NCBI GenBank assembly: GCA_050952085.1
Contig: JBMNKH010000003.1
Location: 62,001 to 126,000 of the forward strand
Direction of reading: 5' to 3'
Length of the DNA stretch: 64,000 bases
Source: DTU015 sp012837895
GTDB lineage: Bacteria; Bacillota; Sulfobacillia; Fermentithermobacillales; Fermentithermobacillaceae
Positions 52,055 through 61,016 of this stretch are shown one piece after another. The notes under the pieces were generated by a model. That model did no database searches and had not been told where the DNA came from. It worked only from the letters and a program-made list of their open reading frames with translations. Position numbers and translations under genes: made by a program. Positions within the stretch are counted from its first letter, which is position 1. Each line of letters begins with the position of its first letter.

Positions 52055-53851
52055 TTGTCAACAGCGATTCCCATGCGAAAACCCAGGCTGCGCGCGAAAA
52101 CATCCTTTCTGCTTGCAGTGCCTGTTCTGATTCTTGTTCTTGCAGCGAGTCTTGTGTCAGGTTGTACATCTTCCAAGGTGACCTTGTACAAGCGCGACGG
52201 GTTGAGTATAGCGATTCCCAAGGAGTATGTGGACAGGTTGCTCATAGACCCGGTTGACCATGATGACGAGAGGACCCTCATAAGCGCCTATCAAAAGACC
52301 GTGTACGACAAATACCCCGGAATGGGGCTGCTTTTCCACATAGCGCGGTATACAGAAGCCGAATACGAGCAAGCCTTGAGCGCTGTTGATACCGGGCTGA
52401 GCTTCTTCGGAAAGGATGACACGCATTACTACGGCTTTGCTTTTCCCACGGACGTACAGTCGCCTGAGGATTTCGAGGAATACCAGGCACTGTTCTTGTC
52501 GGTAGGAGACTTCGTTAGAAGTGACTTCGTGCAGCGCAACCGTCTTACTGCGTATGATGACGAAGAGTTCTTCTCGCGAACCTACACCTACGACAGTGAG
52601 CATGTTTTCATCAAGTATTACCCCTACCACTCAGTGAACGGCAGCAAAGACATCGTGTGGACCCTTTGCCTGTCCCAGCCGGCAGAGCAGGGGGAGGGAG
52701 GCATCTGGTGCGTAGAGCGCTGGCGCGACGAGATCGGGAACGTCTACGTGTACTTCCCCGATGCTCACGGCGTGCCGTCCAGGGAGTATTACGCTGCCCT
52801 GCAAACAGAGACAGACGCCGCACGTCAAGACCCGCAGTTTGACGCTGGTAACTCTTTGTTAGCTCCCGAACATGTGGCATTTGAGTTTGTAAAGAGTGTC
52901 TTTGGGCACACCCCAGTGGCAGGCAGTTTCGAGCGGACCGATAGCATCGGCACCCCGCAGGAGTTGTTCGCCCGGTCCTCAGGGAATATCCACGACTACA
53001 TGCCCAAGCTCATAGCCGAAGGCAAGGACGCCGTCAGCGCGTACGACCTTTTGCCCTGTCTTGAGCACTTCATCAAGGACACCTGGGAAGAGCTGCGCTG
53101 GGCCTACGGACTCGAGTGGTGGGAGCCTTTCTGGAGTGCCCTGTTTGACGCAGCTTTGAGCGATATGGTGGCAGATCCTTACGACCAGATCATGCGCAAC
53201 TACTACTTGGGCAAGCTGTTCCTGACATCCGACGGCGCCTACGCCGAGCTTACAGCCCAACTTGTGCTGCTCCAGTGGAACCATCACAACCGGTTGTACA
53301 GTGCCGCCCTGGATAAGTTCACTCCCGATGAAGCGGACAGCTTGCGGGGTTATCTCTCCGGGCTTGTGAGCTACAGCGAAGACACGTTCAAAGTAGACTT
53401 CTTCCCGAAAGACGGTCCCATATCTTTGAATGCCTATCCGGCCGCCTTTCCCTTCGGAACTAATCTCACGGCAACCGGCAGTGAAACCTTCTATGCAGAA
53501 GGACTCGGCCCTGTCACCATCATCGACTCCGACGGATTCCAGCTGAAAAACCTGGACGAAGGGGAAGGGATATATTACGTCTACTGCATCCGTACCACCT
53601 GGGAAGGAGCTTCGGCTAAAGGCGTCGCCGTTGGCGATCCTGAGGAGAGACTCTGGGACCGCTGGAGCCGGGAGGAACTGAGGAAGTTCGGCCGGATCAG
53701 CCACGAGGATGAGGGTTGGTTCGGCAGTGATTACGATTACGGCTACGTCTACGTGCCTGAGGGCAGCAACAAGAGCATCATGTATCTGATCAAAGACGGC
53801 CGGGTGACTGGCATCAGCCTGGTGGATGGGTTGTTCGGGCCCATGTACTAA
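52055..53851 (+). CDS. Large secreted lipoprotein of unknown function
   Basis: 598 residues. A signal peptide with basic start (RKPRLRAK), hydrophobic core and lipobox LVSGC (Cys37) indicates a membrane-anchored lipoprotein outside the cell. The rest is acidic and rich in Tyr, Phe and Trp, with no family I recognise. Several beta-like repeats of aromatic-acid type (YDYGYVYVPEG) occur near the end. The start is TTG at 52055 with AAAGGGG upstream. ATG 52073 is an alternative that keeps the signal peptide. Confidence 0.7.
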   Translation: MSTAIPMRKPRLRAKTSFLLAVPVLILVLAASLVSGCTSSKVTLYKRDGLSIAIPKEYVDRLLIDPVDHDDERTLISAYQKTVYDKYPGMGLLFHIARYTEAEYEQALSAVDTGLSFFGKDDTHYYGFAFPTDVQSPEDFEEYQALFLSVGDFVRSDFVQRNRLTAYDDEEFFSRTYTYDSEHVFIKYYPYHSVNGSKDIVWTLCLSQPAEQGEGGIWCVERWRDEIGNVYVYFPDAHGVPSREYYAALQTETDAARQDPQFDAGNSLLAPEHVAFEFVKSVFGHTPVAGSFERTDSIGTPQELFARSSGNIHDYMPKLIAEGKDAVSAYDLLPCLEHFIKDTWEELRWAYGLEWWEPFWSALFDAALSDMVADPYDQIMRNYYLGKLFLTSDGAYAELTAQLVLLQWNHHNRLYSAALDKFTPDEADSLRGYLSGLVSYSEDTFKVDFFPKDGPISLNAYPAAFPFGTNLTATGSETFYAEGLGPVTIIDSDGFQLKNLDEGEGIYYVYCIRTTWEGASAKGVAVGDPEERLWDRWSREELRKFGRISHEDEGWFGSDYDYGYVYVPEGSNKSIMYLIKDGRVTGISLVDGLFGPMY

Positions 53852-54001
53852 GGCAAATGGACACCGCATGCTTGGGCATTGGATGATTGCTGAGGGGTCC
53901 CAATGTGTGCTGTCGCCTTGTGTTTGAACCCCGGAGATCTAAGATGAAGCGGGAACTTGAGCCTTCTTAACGGTAACGGATGAGGGAGAAGCGAATGCCG
54001 A

Positions 54002-54308
54002 TACTTTGAGTGTGATGACAACGCTTGTGATCTGGTCTATTCTGCTTCTGCATTTCACTGGATACCGGAACGGGTAGGCTTACACCAAGGTCTTCAAGAT
54101 CTTGAGGAAAGGCGGGGCCTTTGCGCGGTTTGCCAATCATCCGTACATTGGTAAAGGCAATGGGGAGCTGAACAACGTCCTGCAGGAGATATATTCCCGA
54201 TATATGCCCGGCTCCCGGGTACCCCGCGAGTACACAGAAGATGATGCACGCAAGACAGCAGCCATTGCACTGAAGTATGGTTTTGTTGACATAAGGTATA
54301 AGCTATAA
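54002..54308 (+). pseudogene. SAM-dependent methyltransferase remnant
   Basis: Two frames together read the C-terminal third of a class I methyltransferase. The first is FECDDNACDLVYSASAFHWI to about 54076. After a 1-base shift at 54077-54078 comes YTKVFKILRKGGAFARFANH, then EYTEDDARKTAAIALKYGFV to a stop at 54306-54308. The SAM-binding N-terminal part is missing upstream. Its end abuts the cut end of an ABC exporter gene on the other strand. Confidence 0.7.
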
Positions 54309-54681
54309 GCCTGAATACCAGGTCGCCCCTGGGAAGTCTCTCGAACTCAAGCAGGGGTATGCCGACACCGGCCTTTATCAAACCTTCCCGCTGTTTGCAG
54401 GCGAGCTCCTCTACCAGATCGACCCGTACCGAAACACCCGCGCCTGAAATGACTGCGCAGAACACCATCGCGGTCAAGTAAAGGAGAGTCGCCTGCCATA
54501 CCCGGGCAGCGTCCAGGGATACCAGGGAGTCTATGAGGTGCTTTAGGGCGAAGGCGGTGAGCACCGGGTCAAGTGATTCGGCGATCAGGAAGAAGCCGAT
54601 TTGGACATACGTCTTTAGCGGGCTGTCCATTAGCGTCGTGACCCGCCTAAGCTGATGGATTGTGGATGCCTGGCTTTTCAC
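54306..54681 (-). pseudogene. ABC exporter N-terminal fragment
   Basis: About 125 codons of the N-terminal membrane domain of a type-I ABC exporter (IGFFLIAESLDPVLTAFALK; RVDLVEELACKQREGLIKAG; LEFERLPRGDLVFRL), with an authentic GTG start at 54681 behind AAGGAGG. Family-like sequence stops at 54306, exactly where the methyltransferase remnant ends. Beyond that, the open frame is only antisense to it. The ATPase domain is lost. Confidence 0.7.
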
Positions 54682-54929
54682 ATTTCGAACCTCCTTGGTC
54701 CTGCGTGATAGATCGGGTCTAGATGTTTTGCATCAATGCTTTCACCGCCGATGATTCAGGATGGCGGTAGGAAATTCTGCGATGACTGTAGAGAGTTCTG
54801 CGGTGATTGGTTGGACCTAAATAGCTGCGGCTGTAGCGCGGCGTTTATGGGGCTGCTAAACTGTGAAGCGAATGATGCTCTGTCACATTGGTGCTGCGAT
54901 AGCAATGAGCGGTATGCGGAACTTGCCAT

Positions 54930-55163
54930 TCATTCTCGTGATTCCTCCCGGCGATCATCCGTCATGAACTTCTCCACTGCTTCCATGGCCTTGCGGTCGC
55001 GTTCACCCAAGAACATATGACGTCCACCCTGGATTTCAACGTACTGGCACTGCCTGTATACCTGTCTCGCCCGGCGGGAATAGGAGATGGGCACTATCCT
55101 GTCCCTGGTCCCGTGGACTATGAGTACGGGACCCTCGGCAAACGAGCCGGCGAGCTCATTGGC
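54930..55163 (-). pseudogene. Alpha/beta-hydrolase C-terminal fragment
   Basis: An open stretch on the minus strand ending at 54930-54932 reads GPVLIVHGTRDRIVPISYSR and YVEIQGGRHMFLGERDRKAM, the acid (D) and histidine motifs of an alpha/beta hydrolase. The nucleophile half is absent. It overlaps the end of the secreted-protein gene (55156) in another frame, so the cut lies near 55160. Confidence 0.7.
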
Positions 55164-55605
55164 TTGGCTTCGAAAGCGAGATTATTTTCTTCAAGGAAGC
55201 TCCCCAATCAGGATTCCGCACTTTCAGGTGTTTCCCGCCGAATTGGTCTGGTATTGATATATAGTAGTTTCCGATGCAATGAACATGCAGGAAATCGTGA
55301 TAGTTGTTCCAAGCGATCAGAATGGTATAGTGTTCGGTGCCTGTGGGAAAGGTTACCAAGAATGAAGGGTCCCTTATAAACGATGATGTCAGAATAAGCT
55401 CGCGAAGCGCTTCAATTCCCCCGGCATCAAGCACATACTCTTCTTTAACCTCAAAACGGCCTACTCTGATCGTCACTGTACACTCGGGTGAAATCTCAAG
55501 TGTTCCGTCTATTTCTTTCCCTGCCACATGAAACCAAGAACAAACTACAACCCCAAGAGTAATCATGATAGCTACAGTGTTCGTTCGCTTGGTCTTGTTT
55601 TTCAT
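55156..55605 (-). CDS. Small secreted or anchored protein of unknown function
   Basis: 149 residues with an N-terminal basic-hydrophobic signal segment (MKNKTKRTN then VAIMITLGVVVCSWFHVAG). The rest is a soluble domain with FEVKEEYVLDAGGIEALREL and NNYHDFLHVHCIGNYYISIP. No family recognised. The ATG at 55605 has GAGGGTG ahead. Its last codons overlap the hydrolase fragment, so the C-terminus may have been cut and extended by a rearrangement. Confidence 0.55.
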   Translation of the reverse strand: MKNKTKRTNTVAIMITLGVVVCSWFHVAGKEIDGTLEISPECTVTIRVGRFEVKEEYVLDAGGIEALRELILTSSFIRDPSFLVTFPTGTEHYTILIAWNNYHDFLHVHCIGNYYISIPDQFGGKHLKVRNPDWGASLKKIISLSKPSQ

Positions 55606-55857
55606 TGTTTCACCCTCATGACACATGATTCACGTGCTACGATTCTAACAGTTTTTGACTGGCAGCGGGACTAAACGTGTTATATTGAAATAGTGACGGG
55701 TCGGAAGTTCGAAGATGGGACACAGCCAGCACCGTTTTCCGGGCAGGAGGGACCCTGTGCCCATCCAGGCAGCCACGGGTCCCGTGTACTCTATCCACGT
55801 ACTATGCTTCTTTCTTATGGCTTTTCGGCTGCTACACCCATCGCCGCTATCCGCGGT

Positions 55858-56805
55858 TTAGACGTTTTTCTCCTTTAGCCTCTTAAGCATGTCTTCGGTC
55901 ATCCGGTCAAGATCGTACTCAGGTGCGAAGCCCCATTCCTCCTTGGCAGCCGTGCAGTCAAGGGAATTGGGCCATGATTCGGCGATAGCTTGCCTTACAG
56001 GATCTACGTCATAGGATATTTCAAACGAAGGTATGATCCTCTTGATAGAAGCTGCGATATCTTCCGGGGCAAAACTCATCGCTGATATGTTATAAGCGTT
56101 GCGGTTTACAAGCCGCGACGGGTCAGCTTCCATTAGCTGCACAACTGCAGCCAGGGCATCGGGCATATACATCATGTCCATGTATGTACCTGGCCCTATG
56201 TATGAGGTATAACGGCCTTCGGATAGGGCTGAGTAGTAAATATGTACTGCGTAATCAGTAGTACCGCCGCCAGGGAGTGCTTCATATGATATGAGTCCGG
56301 GGAACCGGAGCCCACGGGTGTCTACTCCAAACTTAAGGTGATAGTAGTCGCATAGCAGCTCACTGGCTACTTTTGCTACGCCATAAATTGTCGTTGGCCT
56401 TTGGGCTGTAACTTGTGGGGTGTTATCTTGCGGCGTAGACGGGCCAAACGCCGCAATGGAACTCGGGAAGAACAGTGCTGCACCGTGTTCCCTGGCGCAT
56501 TCGAGAGCAACGAAAGTGCCTCCTGCGTTGATCTCCCATGATTCCTGTGGCATTGTTTCAGCCCGGGCTGAAAGGATTCCCGCAAGATGAATGATGGTAT
56601 CAGCTTTGAACGAGCCGACCAGGTTCGAGAAGGCCTTGCCGTCACGGACGTCCAGCAGCTCAAAAGGCCCGCCCTCTGACACTATTCCAGGCACCTGACG
56701 TCTCGCTGTGGCAAGTACGTTGCTTTCACCGTAAATCTTCCGTAAGTACGGTACGAGTTCCACGCCGATTTGCCCGCTCGCACCTGTTACAAGTATCCGC
56801 TTCAT
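55858..56805 (-). CDS. NAD-dependent epimerase, L-threonine 3-dehydrogenase-like
   Basis: Short-chain-type dehydrogenase of 315 residues. The NAD loop is VTGASGQIG, the catalytic residues are Ser in FFPSSIAAFG and Tyr/Lys in IYGVAKVASE. LRFPGLISYEALPGGGTTDY and YMDMMYMPDAL match the epimerase-like L-threonine dehydrogenases rather than sugar epimerases. Expected reaction: L-threonine to 2-amino-3-ketobutyrate. GGGGGATTACC is just upstream on the minus strand. This fits the amino-acid-degrading theme. Confidence 0.83.
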   Translation of the reverse strand: MKRILVTGASGQIGVELVPYLRKIYGESNVLATARRQVPGIVSEGGPFELLDVRDGKAFSNLVGSFKADTIIHLAGILSARAETMPQESWEINAGGTFVALECAREHGAALFFPSSIAAFGPSTPQDNTPQVTAQRPTTIYGVAKVASELLCDYYHLKFGVDTRGLRFPGLISYEALPGGGTTDYAVHIYYSALSEGRYTSYIGPGTYMDMMYMPDALAAVVQLMEADPSRLVNRNAYNISAMSFAPEDIAASIKRIIPSFEISYDVDPVRQAIAESWPNSLDCTAAKEEWGFAPEYDLDRMTEDMLKRLKEKNV

Positions 56806-57282
56806 ATAGGTAATCCCCCTTTTCCTTCTGAATCCTACAAGGGTTCACTGTTTACCCACAGTGTTTTCTCTACGATGACTATGTTTTCCTTCCCTGAAAA
56901 TCCCTGAAACTTCCTTGAGTCCGGAGGCCGCCTCTTAGTCTTGGTTCAGGAACAGGCTGATAGGCTGGCACGTGTCTGGTTTGTCAGGGAGTTGCTTGCA
57001 GAGGGCTTTCGCTTACCCAGTGTTTGCTCAAGTTCCGGGTGTTCACTTAGTGTTGTCCTGTGAAAGCGATTTGTGCAAAAATAGGCATTAAAGCAGTACT
57101 GTTACGCAAGTGTATCGAAATATATAGTAGCGCTACAGGAGCACGAGGATCATAAGAGCACTAGCATTTCAGGAGCAAGAGCATTATGTGAGAACGAATG
57201 TTTCAGAAGCAAGAACATAACAGCAAGAGCGCATAGTGGCGTATATCGCGGATCTACATGTCTGTCACGGAGGTCATATGCA
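56806..57282. other. Intergenic region upstream of purC
   Basis: About 475 bp between divergent genes. No gene or clear promoter was recognised. The last 150 bp hold the 17-bp repeat tract listed separately and the GGAGG ribosome site of purC. Confidence 0.55.
57136..57237. repeat. 17/34-bp degenerate repeats upstream of purC
   Basis: CAGGAGCANGAG-type units start at 57136, 57170 and 57204 (34 apart) and 57221 (17 later). Intermediate 17-base half-units are visible as RAGARCNNNAGCATTT. The tract ends about 45 bp before the purC start. Confidence 0.75.
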
Positions 57283-57975
57283 TTGAAGAAGATTTATACG
57301 GGCAAAACCAAAGACGTTTTCCTCAAGGAAGATGGCAACATTGTGCTTCGTTTCAAGGATTCAGTGACCGGCTCTGAGGGAGTCATCGACTCAGGGGCTA
57401 ATGAAGTAATAGGCGAAGTGGCGGGGAAGGGCTACGCGTCCTTGAGAACCACGATTTACTTCTTTGACCTGCTGAAAGAAGCCGGTATTCCAACCCATTA
57501 CATAGGCCGTGGTGAGCAATATGGACATGGCGCCGACACAATCGTAGTGAAGCGCGCCAGGTCATATAACATTGAAGTGATATGCCGCGAGAAAGCCTGG
57601 GGGAGTTTCGTGCGCCGCTACGGGAGCTATGTAAAGCAAGGAACAGTGCTTCCTACCTTGGTTGAATTCACCCTGAAAGATGACCAGCGCGGCGATCCTC
57701 TCATTACCGAAGATGCTTTGGCGGCGCTAGGCATAGTGACGGCTGAGGCTGTAAGGTATATGAAAAACACAGCACGTCAAGCTACAGCCGTTATCAAGCT
57801 CCACCTGGCCCAAAAGGGGCTGGAGCTCATTGACATAAAATATGAATTCGGCGAAGTAGACGGCAGGACCGTGATCATTGACGAAGTATCAGGGGACAGC
57901 ATGAGGGTTGCAAAAGACGGCAGGGTACTCCTGCAGAAAGAACTATACGCAGAGCTTTTCGGGGAAGAACTGTAA
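57283..57975 (+). CDS. purC: SAICAR synthase (PurC)
   Basis: Phosphoribosylaminoimidazole-succinocarboxamide synthase, ATP-dependent step of purine synthesis. 230 residues, usual length. Marks are KKIYTGKTKDVF (nucleotide loop), VVKRARSYNIEVICREKAWG, LIDIKYEFG and VIIDEVSGDSMR. The start is TTG 57283, with GGAGG 8-12 bases upstream. An ATG at 57278 runs at once into a stop. No other pur gene lies in the window. Confidence 0.92.
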   Translation: MKKIYTGKTKDVFLKEDGNIVLRFKDSVTGSEGVIDSGANEVIGEVAGKGYASLRTTIYFFDLLKEAGIPTHYIGRGEQYGHGADTIVVKRARSYNIEVICREKAWGSFVRRYGSYVKQGTVLPTLVEFTLKDDQRGDPLITEDALAALGIVTAEAVRYMKNTARQATAVIKLHLAQKGLELIDIKYEFGEVDGRTVIIDEVSGDSMRVAKDGRVLLQKELYAELFGEEL

Positions 57976-58060
57976 CCGGTCGATAATCCAAGTCTAAGGA
58001 CTAGCAATCCGCCGAAAGGTAGTGTTCGGTGAATCGGTAACCACCGGTGGCCGGAAAACT

Positions 58061-58086
58061 CAGGGGCCTCAGTTACGAGGCCCCTG
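58061..58086. terminator. Bidirectional terminator between purC and module C
   Basis: CAGGGGCCTC (58061-58070) and GAGGCCCCTG (58077-58086) form a perfect 10-bp stem with a 6-base loop. T-rich sequence follows on both strands (TTATC on plus, AGTTTTCC on minus). It serves the two convergent transcripts. Confidence 0.8.
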
Positions 58087-58109
58087 TTATCATCAGCGCT
58101 GTCTGGCAA

Positions 58110-58709
58110 TTACAATCCAAGCCAAGTGTTCAGGATGAACTGGAAGCGCCCGATCGCCGCTGACACACGGCCCATCACCGTATTGCCGAACGCGGCGCCG
58201 AAGGCTGCCATCATGAAGTACCGGCCCAGCTTGGATGTTACCCCTGTAACCTTTCCGGTCTTCCAGGTCAGGAAGAAGTAGCTCAGAGAGGTGACAGTAC
58301 CGATGAACACGATCCATGCGTCTATGCTATTCAGGTTTATCATAGTCGCAGAGACCTGCCCTACTATCTGGCTTTCTATTGCCCCGCGCATAGCTACTCC
58401 TGCACTTGTCCCCATGAGGAAAGACAAGGGGATGCGGTTTAGCCACGCAATGTTGGGGAAATAGCGGGTGTACAGCAAGAGTCCTGCGATCATAGGGATA
58501 ATCAGCAGGTAATCACCTTCCACGGTCATAGGCGACCATGCAGTGCTCTTGAAAGTGTTCACGCCAACCACCACGGCAATCCCTGCTGAGGCGCCCACGA
58601 AGACGTGTTCCACGAACCTGTAGAACGGATTGTCTTTGATGAGCACTGAGTAGATGCCCAGAGCTGCCAAAGCTCCTATCCATACTCCGATATCAGTGGA
58701 AATCTTCAC
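58110..58709 (-). CDS. Polytopic membrane protein (module C, protein 4)
   Basis: 199 residues, about six membrane segments. It shares IKDNPFYRFVEHVFVGASAG, LLIIPMIAGLLLYTRYFPN and GRYFMMAAFGAAFGNTVMGR with copies A and B. The last block is identical to copy A at 19 of 20 positions. The start overlaps the stop of protein 3 by 4 bp, so the two are coupled. Last gene of the module C operon, before a terminator. Confidence 0.85.
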   Translation of the reverse strand: MKISTDIGVWIGALAALGIYSVLIKDNPFYRFVEHVFVGASAGIAVVVGVNTFKSTAWSPMTVEGDYLLIIPMIAGLLLYTRYFPNIAWLNRIPLSFLMGTSAGVAMRGAIESQIVGQVSATMINLNSIDAWIVFIGTVTSLSYFFLTWKTGKVTGVTSKLGRYFMMAAFGAAFGNTVMGRVSAAIGRFQFILNTWLGL

Positions 58710-59590
58710 TTGCCCTCACCTCCCGGTGTAGCGGGCTTAGATGCCGGACCTGGGCCTGGCCGGCCGCCTTCTTTCTTTGACATAAGCATACCGATGTTCC
58801 CGAGAATGACGAAAGCCACGATCAGGATGTGGGCCATGGACTGGGCATCCATTCCCGTGGTACCGATACCCTTCCTGTCTATGAGCTGTTCGTACTCGGC
58901 GGCAGCCCTAAGTCCTGCAAGGATACCTTTGCATTGGCCGGACTGCACGTAAGTCTGGTTGCTCGCATAAAGTACGCCGGTTACCCCCATTATCAGGGGA
59001 ACGTCGTGTGCCATCACTGCCTGGCGTACCCATTCATGGGTGCCGGTTCCTCCGGTAGGCCCGTCGTTAAGCGTCATGGCCATGGAGAAATCCTTCATGC
59101 TTGTAAGTTCTTTCATTAGAGGCATAGACGATACGTCATTCCCGAACCAGTCTCTCACAAAGATAGAGGTCGGGTCGGTAGCGAACGCAGCCAGTGTAGG
59201 CTCGCCGCCGGCGTAGTGGCCCAGGTTGACGTAATCCTTGCCGTATTCGTATCCGTACTCCTCAAGCACTAAGAGTGCCTCTTCAGCAAATGTGGGCCCT
59301 GCAGGGAAAGAAGCTAGCGCCACAACCCTAATGTTCTTTCGTGCCAGCTGATGAAGAACCGCTTCAGCTATTGGGCTCAGGTCTATTTCATCACCTGGCT
59401 CATAGTCAAACCCAATGACCACAGTGGACCCGTTGGGCAAGCTTTCTACAAATTCGTAGGTCTTCTTGACAGGGTCTGTTATATCAATGGGCAGTCCTAT
59501 TGGGTTGATGATAGGGATGGCGATGGCAAGGGCCATGAGCAGATAGAATAATCGTCTATCCAACGATTGCAGCTTTTCAAAAATGTCCAC
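58706..59590 (-). CDS. Anchored extracytoplasmic protein (module C, protein 3)
   Basis: 294 residues: a membrane segment at about 14-33, a soluble domain outside, a C-terminal membrane segment (HILIVAFVILGNIGMLM), then a basic Gly/Pro-rich tail. Shared motifs are VIGFDYEPG, YEYGKDYVNLGHYAGGEP, YVQSGQCKGILAGLRAAAEY and DAQSMAHIL. It is the most regular copy and the best reference for repairing copy A. GGGGGGAT is upstream of the ATG on the minus strand. Confidence 0.83.
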   Translation of the reverse strand: MDIFEKLQSLDRRLFYLLMALAIAIPIINPIGLPIDITDPVKKTYEFVESLPNGSTVVIGFDYEPGDEIDLSPIAEAVLHQLARKNIRVVALASFPAGPTFAEEALLVLEEYGYEYGKDYVNLGHYAGGEPTLAAFATDPTSIFVRDWFGNDVSSMPLMKELTSMKDFSMAMTLNDGPTGGTGTHEWVRQAVMAHDVPLIMGVTGVLYASNQTYVQSGQCKGILAGLRAAAEYEQLIDRKGIGTTGMDAQSMAHILIVAFVILGNIGMLMSKKEGGRPGPGPASKPATPGGEGK

Positions 59591-59603
59591 GCATCATCCC
59601 CCC

Positions 59604-60227
59604 TTACTCTCCGCCGTAGGAACGGCGTTCCAATCCCACGATAATCCTCAACGATACGGCTATGAAACCAATGGCGCCAGCGATCATGACTCCCCGTTGC
59701 CCGCCAACGTTTAGAACCGACATGATCCAGTCAGTCAAGGGTACCGAAACAGGCAGGATCTTGGCCCCCAGGGGGACTCTGCCGAGCATCACGATACAAC
59801 CTGTTAGCAGCAAGATAGCTGCCTCAACGTTCTTGGCACGGAACGCCCTGTAAGCCGCTGTACCGATATAAAACGCAAGCAGTGAAAATATGGCGCTTCC
59901 TGTGGGAACGTTAATATAGTCGAAAATGAACTTGTAGGCGGTGGAGTTTTGACCCAAGAACACACCTACCAATATGGTAATCGCAAAGGTTATCAAAAGA
60001 GCCAGACTGTAGAAGTTCTGGCCTTTGGACCTTTGGATGTTGCTCACATGAACTCTGATGATGTTTACCGCACCAAGCCCCAAAGCAAATACAGCGATCA
60101 CTGCCTGCCATCTAAGGATGCTCTGTGCACGGTCCTGGATGAACGGCACATTTATGAAGTATGCGAAGACAACGGTGACACCGCAAATGAAGGCTATTAT
60201 GGTGGGTAAAGTTCTCTTGGCGAACAT
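59604..60227 (-). CDS. Polytopic membrane protein (module C, protein 2)
   Basis: 207 residues with five to six membrane segments. Signatures are FYIGTAAYRAFRAKNVEAAI, LLTGCIVMLGRVPLG and the C-terminal IIVGLERRSYGGE. GGAGGTG is upstream. It follows protein 1 by 24 bp and precedes protein 3 by 13 bp, the same order as in A and B. Confidence 0.83.
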   Translation of the reverse strand: MFAKRTLPTIIAFICGVTVVFAYFINVPFIQDRAQSILRWQAVIAVFALGLGAVNIIRVHVSNIQRSKGQNFYSLALLITFAITILVGVFLGQNSTAYKFIFDYINVPTGSAIFSLLAFYIGTAAYRAFRAKNVEAAILLLTGCIVMLGRVPLGAKILPVSVPLTDWIMSVLNVGGQRGVMIAGAIGFIAVSLRIIVGLERRSYGGE

Positions 60228-60251
60228 AGCCGGTTCACCTCCTTGCTAATC

Positions 60252-61016
60252 TTACTTGGACAACAACGTCACTAAGGCACTTGAGCCCGATGTTACCATT
60301 ATCGCGCCGACGATCATAAATCCGATACAGATAGCTTTGATGATGTCCTCTGCCCGGAGGCTCCCCAAGTGGAACTCGTTCTTTCCAAAGTGGGCTCCGG
60401 CAGCAAACATCTCGTCACCGAGGATCACGTAGTCGCAAGCCACCACGAAGAATGGGATCTGGTATGCGTTGGTGGTTCCTGCGATCTGGATAGCCCCGAT
60501 GGTGCTGCCAGCTTCTGCGAGGATCAGTGCTTCCGCGGCAAACTGGCCGATCATGATGTTCGATGCCACCTGCTCCCGGTAGAGAACTCCGATGACTCCG
60601 CTCGCATATGCCCACTGGTCGGTTGAGATGAACCGGCAGTCTTCAGGCCTGAACGCTTCAGGCTTGCCTGCTTCCAGGTAGCCTTGCTTCATTACCTGTT
60701 CGGTAACGGCGAAGGTTTCAGGCTGGGACACTGTGACGATTAGCCTGACGTCGTATTGGGCTGCGAGTTTGGCGACATGACCCAGAACTTCCAGCCCTGC
60801 GAAGGTTGCTGCTACCAGCCCTCCGAATCCGGGTGTGAAGTGCAGGGGTTTACCCATCTCTGCGGCCCGGCCCACGGCTTCATCGATGGCATCAAATCCG
60901 GGGATTGTGCGGACACCGATTTGCATCCCCTGTCTGGCCATGTACATGAAGATCCCCATGAGCCCAGTGCTTATTAGGAGCGCGAAGAAATCGAAGATTC
61001 TGCCTTCTACGAACAA
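60252..61016 (-). CDS. DUF6754 membrane protein (module C, protein 1)
   Basis: 254 residues: membrane segment at about 8-27, soluble domain, C-terminal membrane segment (ICIGFMIVGAIMVTSGSSAL). Conserved blocks are GRAAEMGKPLHFTPGFGG, AQYDVRLIV, FISTDQWAYASGVIGVLY and PFFVVACDYVILGDEMFAAG. The start is TTG 61016 with AGGAGGTG 7 bases upstream. First gene of the module C operon, preceded by a repetitive leader. Confidence 0.85.
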   Translation of the reverse strand: MFVEGRIFDFFALLISTGLMGIFMYMARQGMQIGVRTIPGFDAIDEAVGRAAEMGKPLHFTPGFGGLVAATFAGLEVLGHVAKLAAQYDVRLIVTVSQPETFAVTEQVMKQGYLEAGKPEAFRPEDCRFISTDQWAYASGVIGVLYREQVASNIMIGQFAAEALILAEAGSTIGAIQIAGTTNAYQIPFFVVACDYVILGDEMFAAGAHFGKNEFHLGSLRAEDIIKAICIGFMIVGAIMVTSGSSALVTLLSK

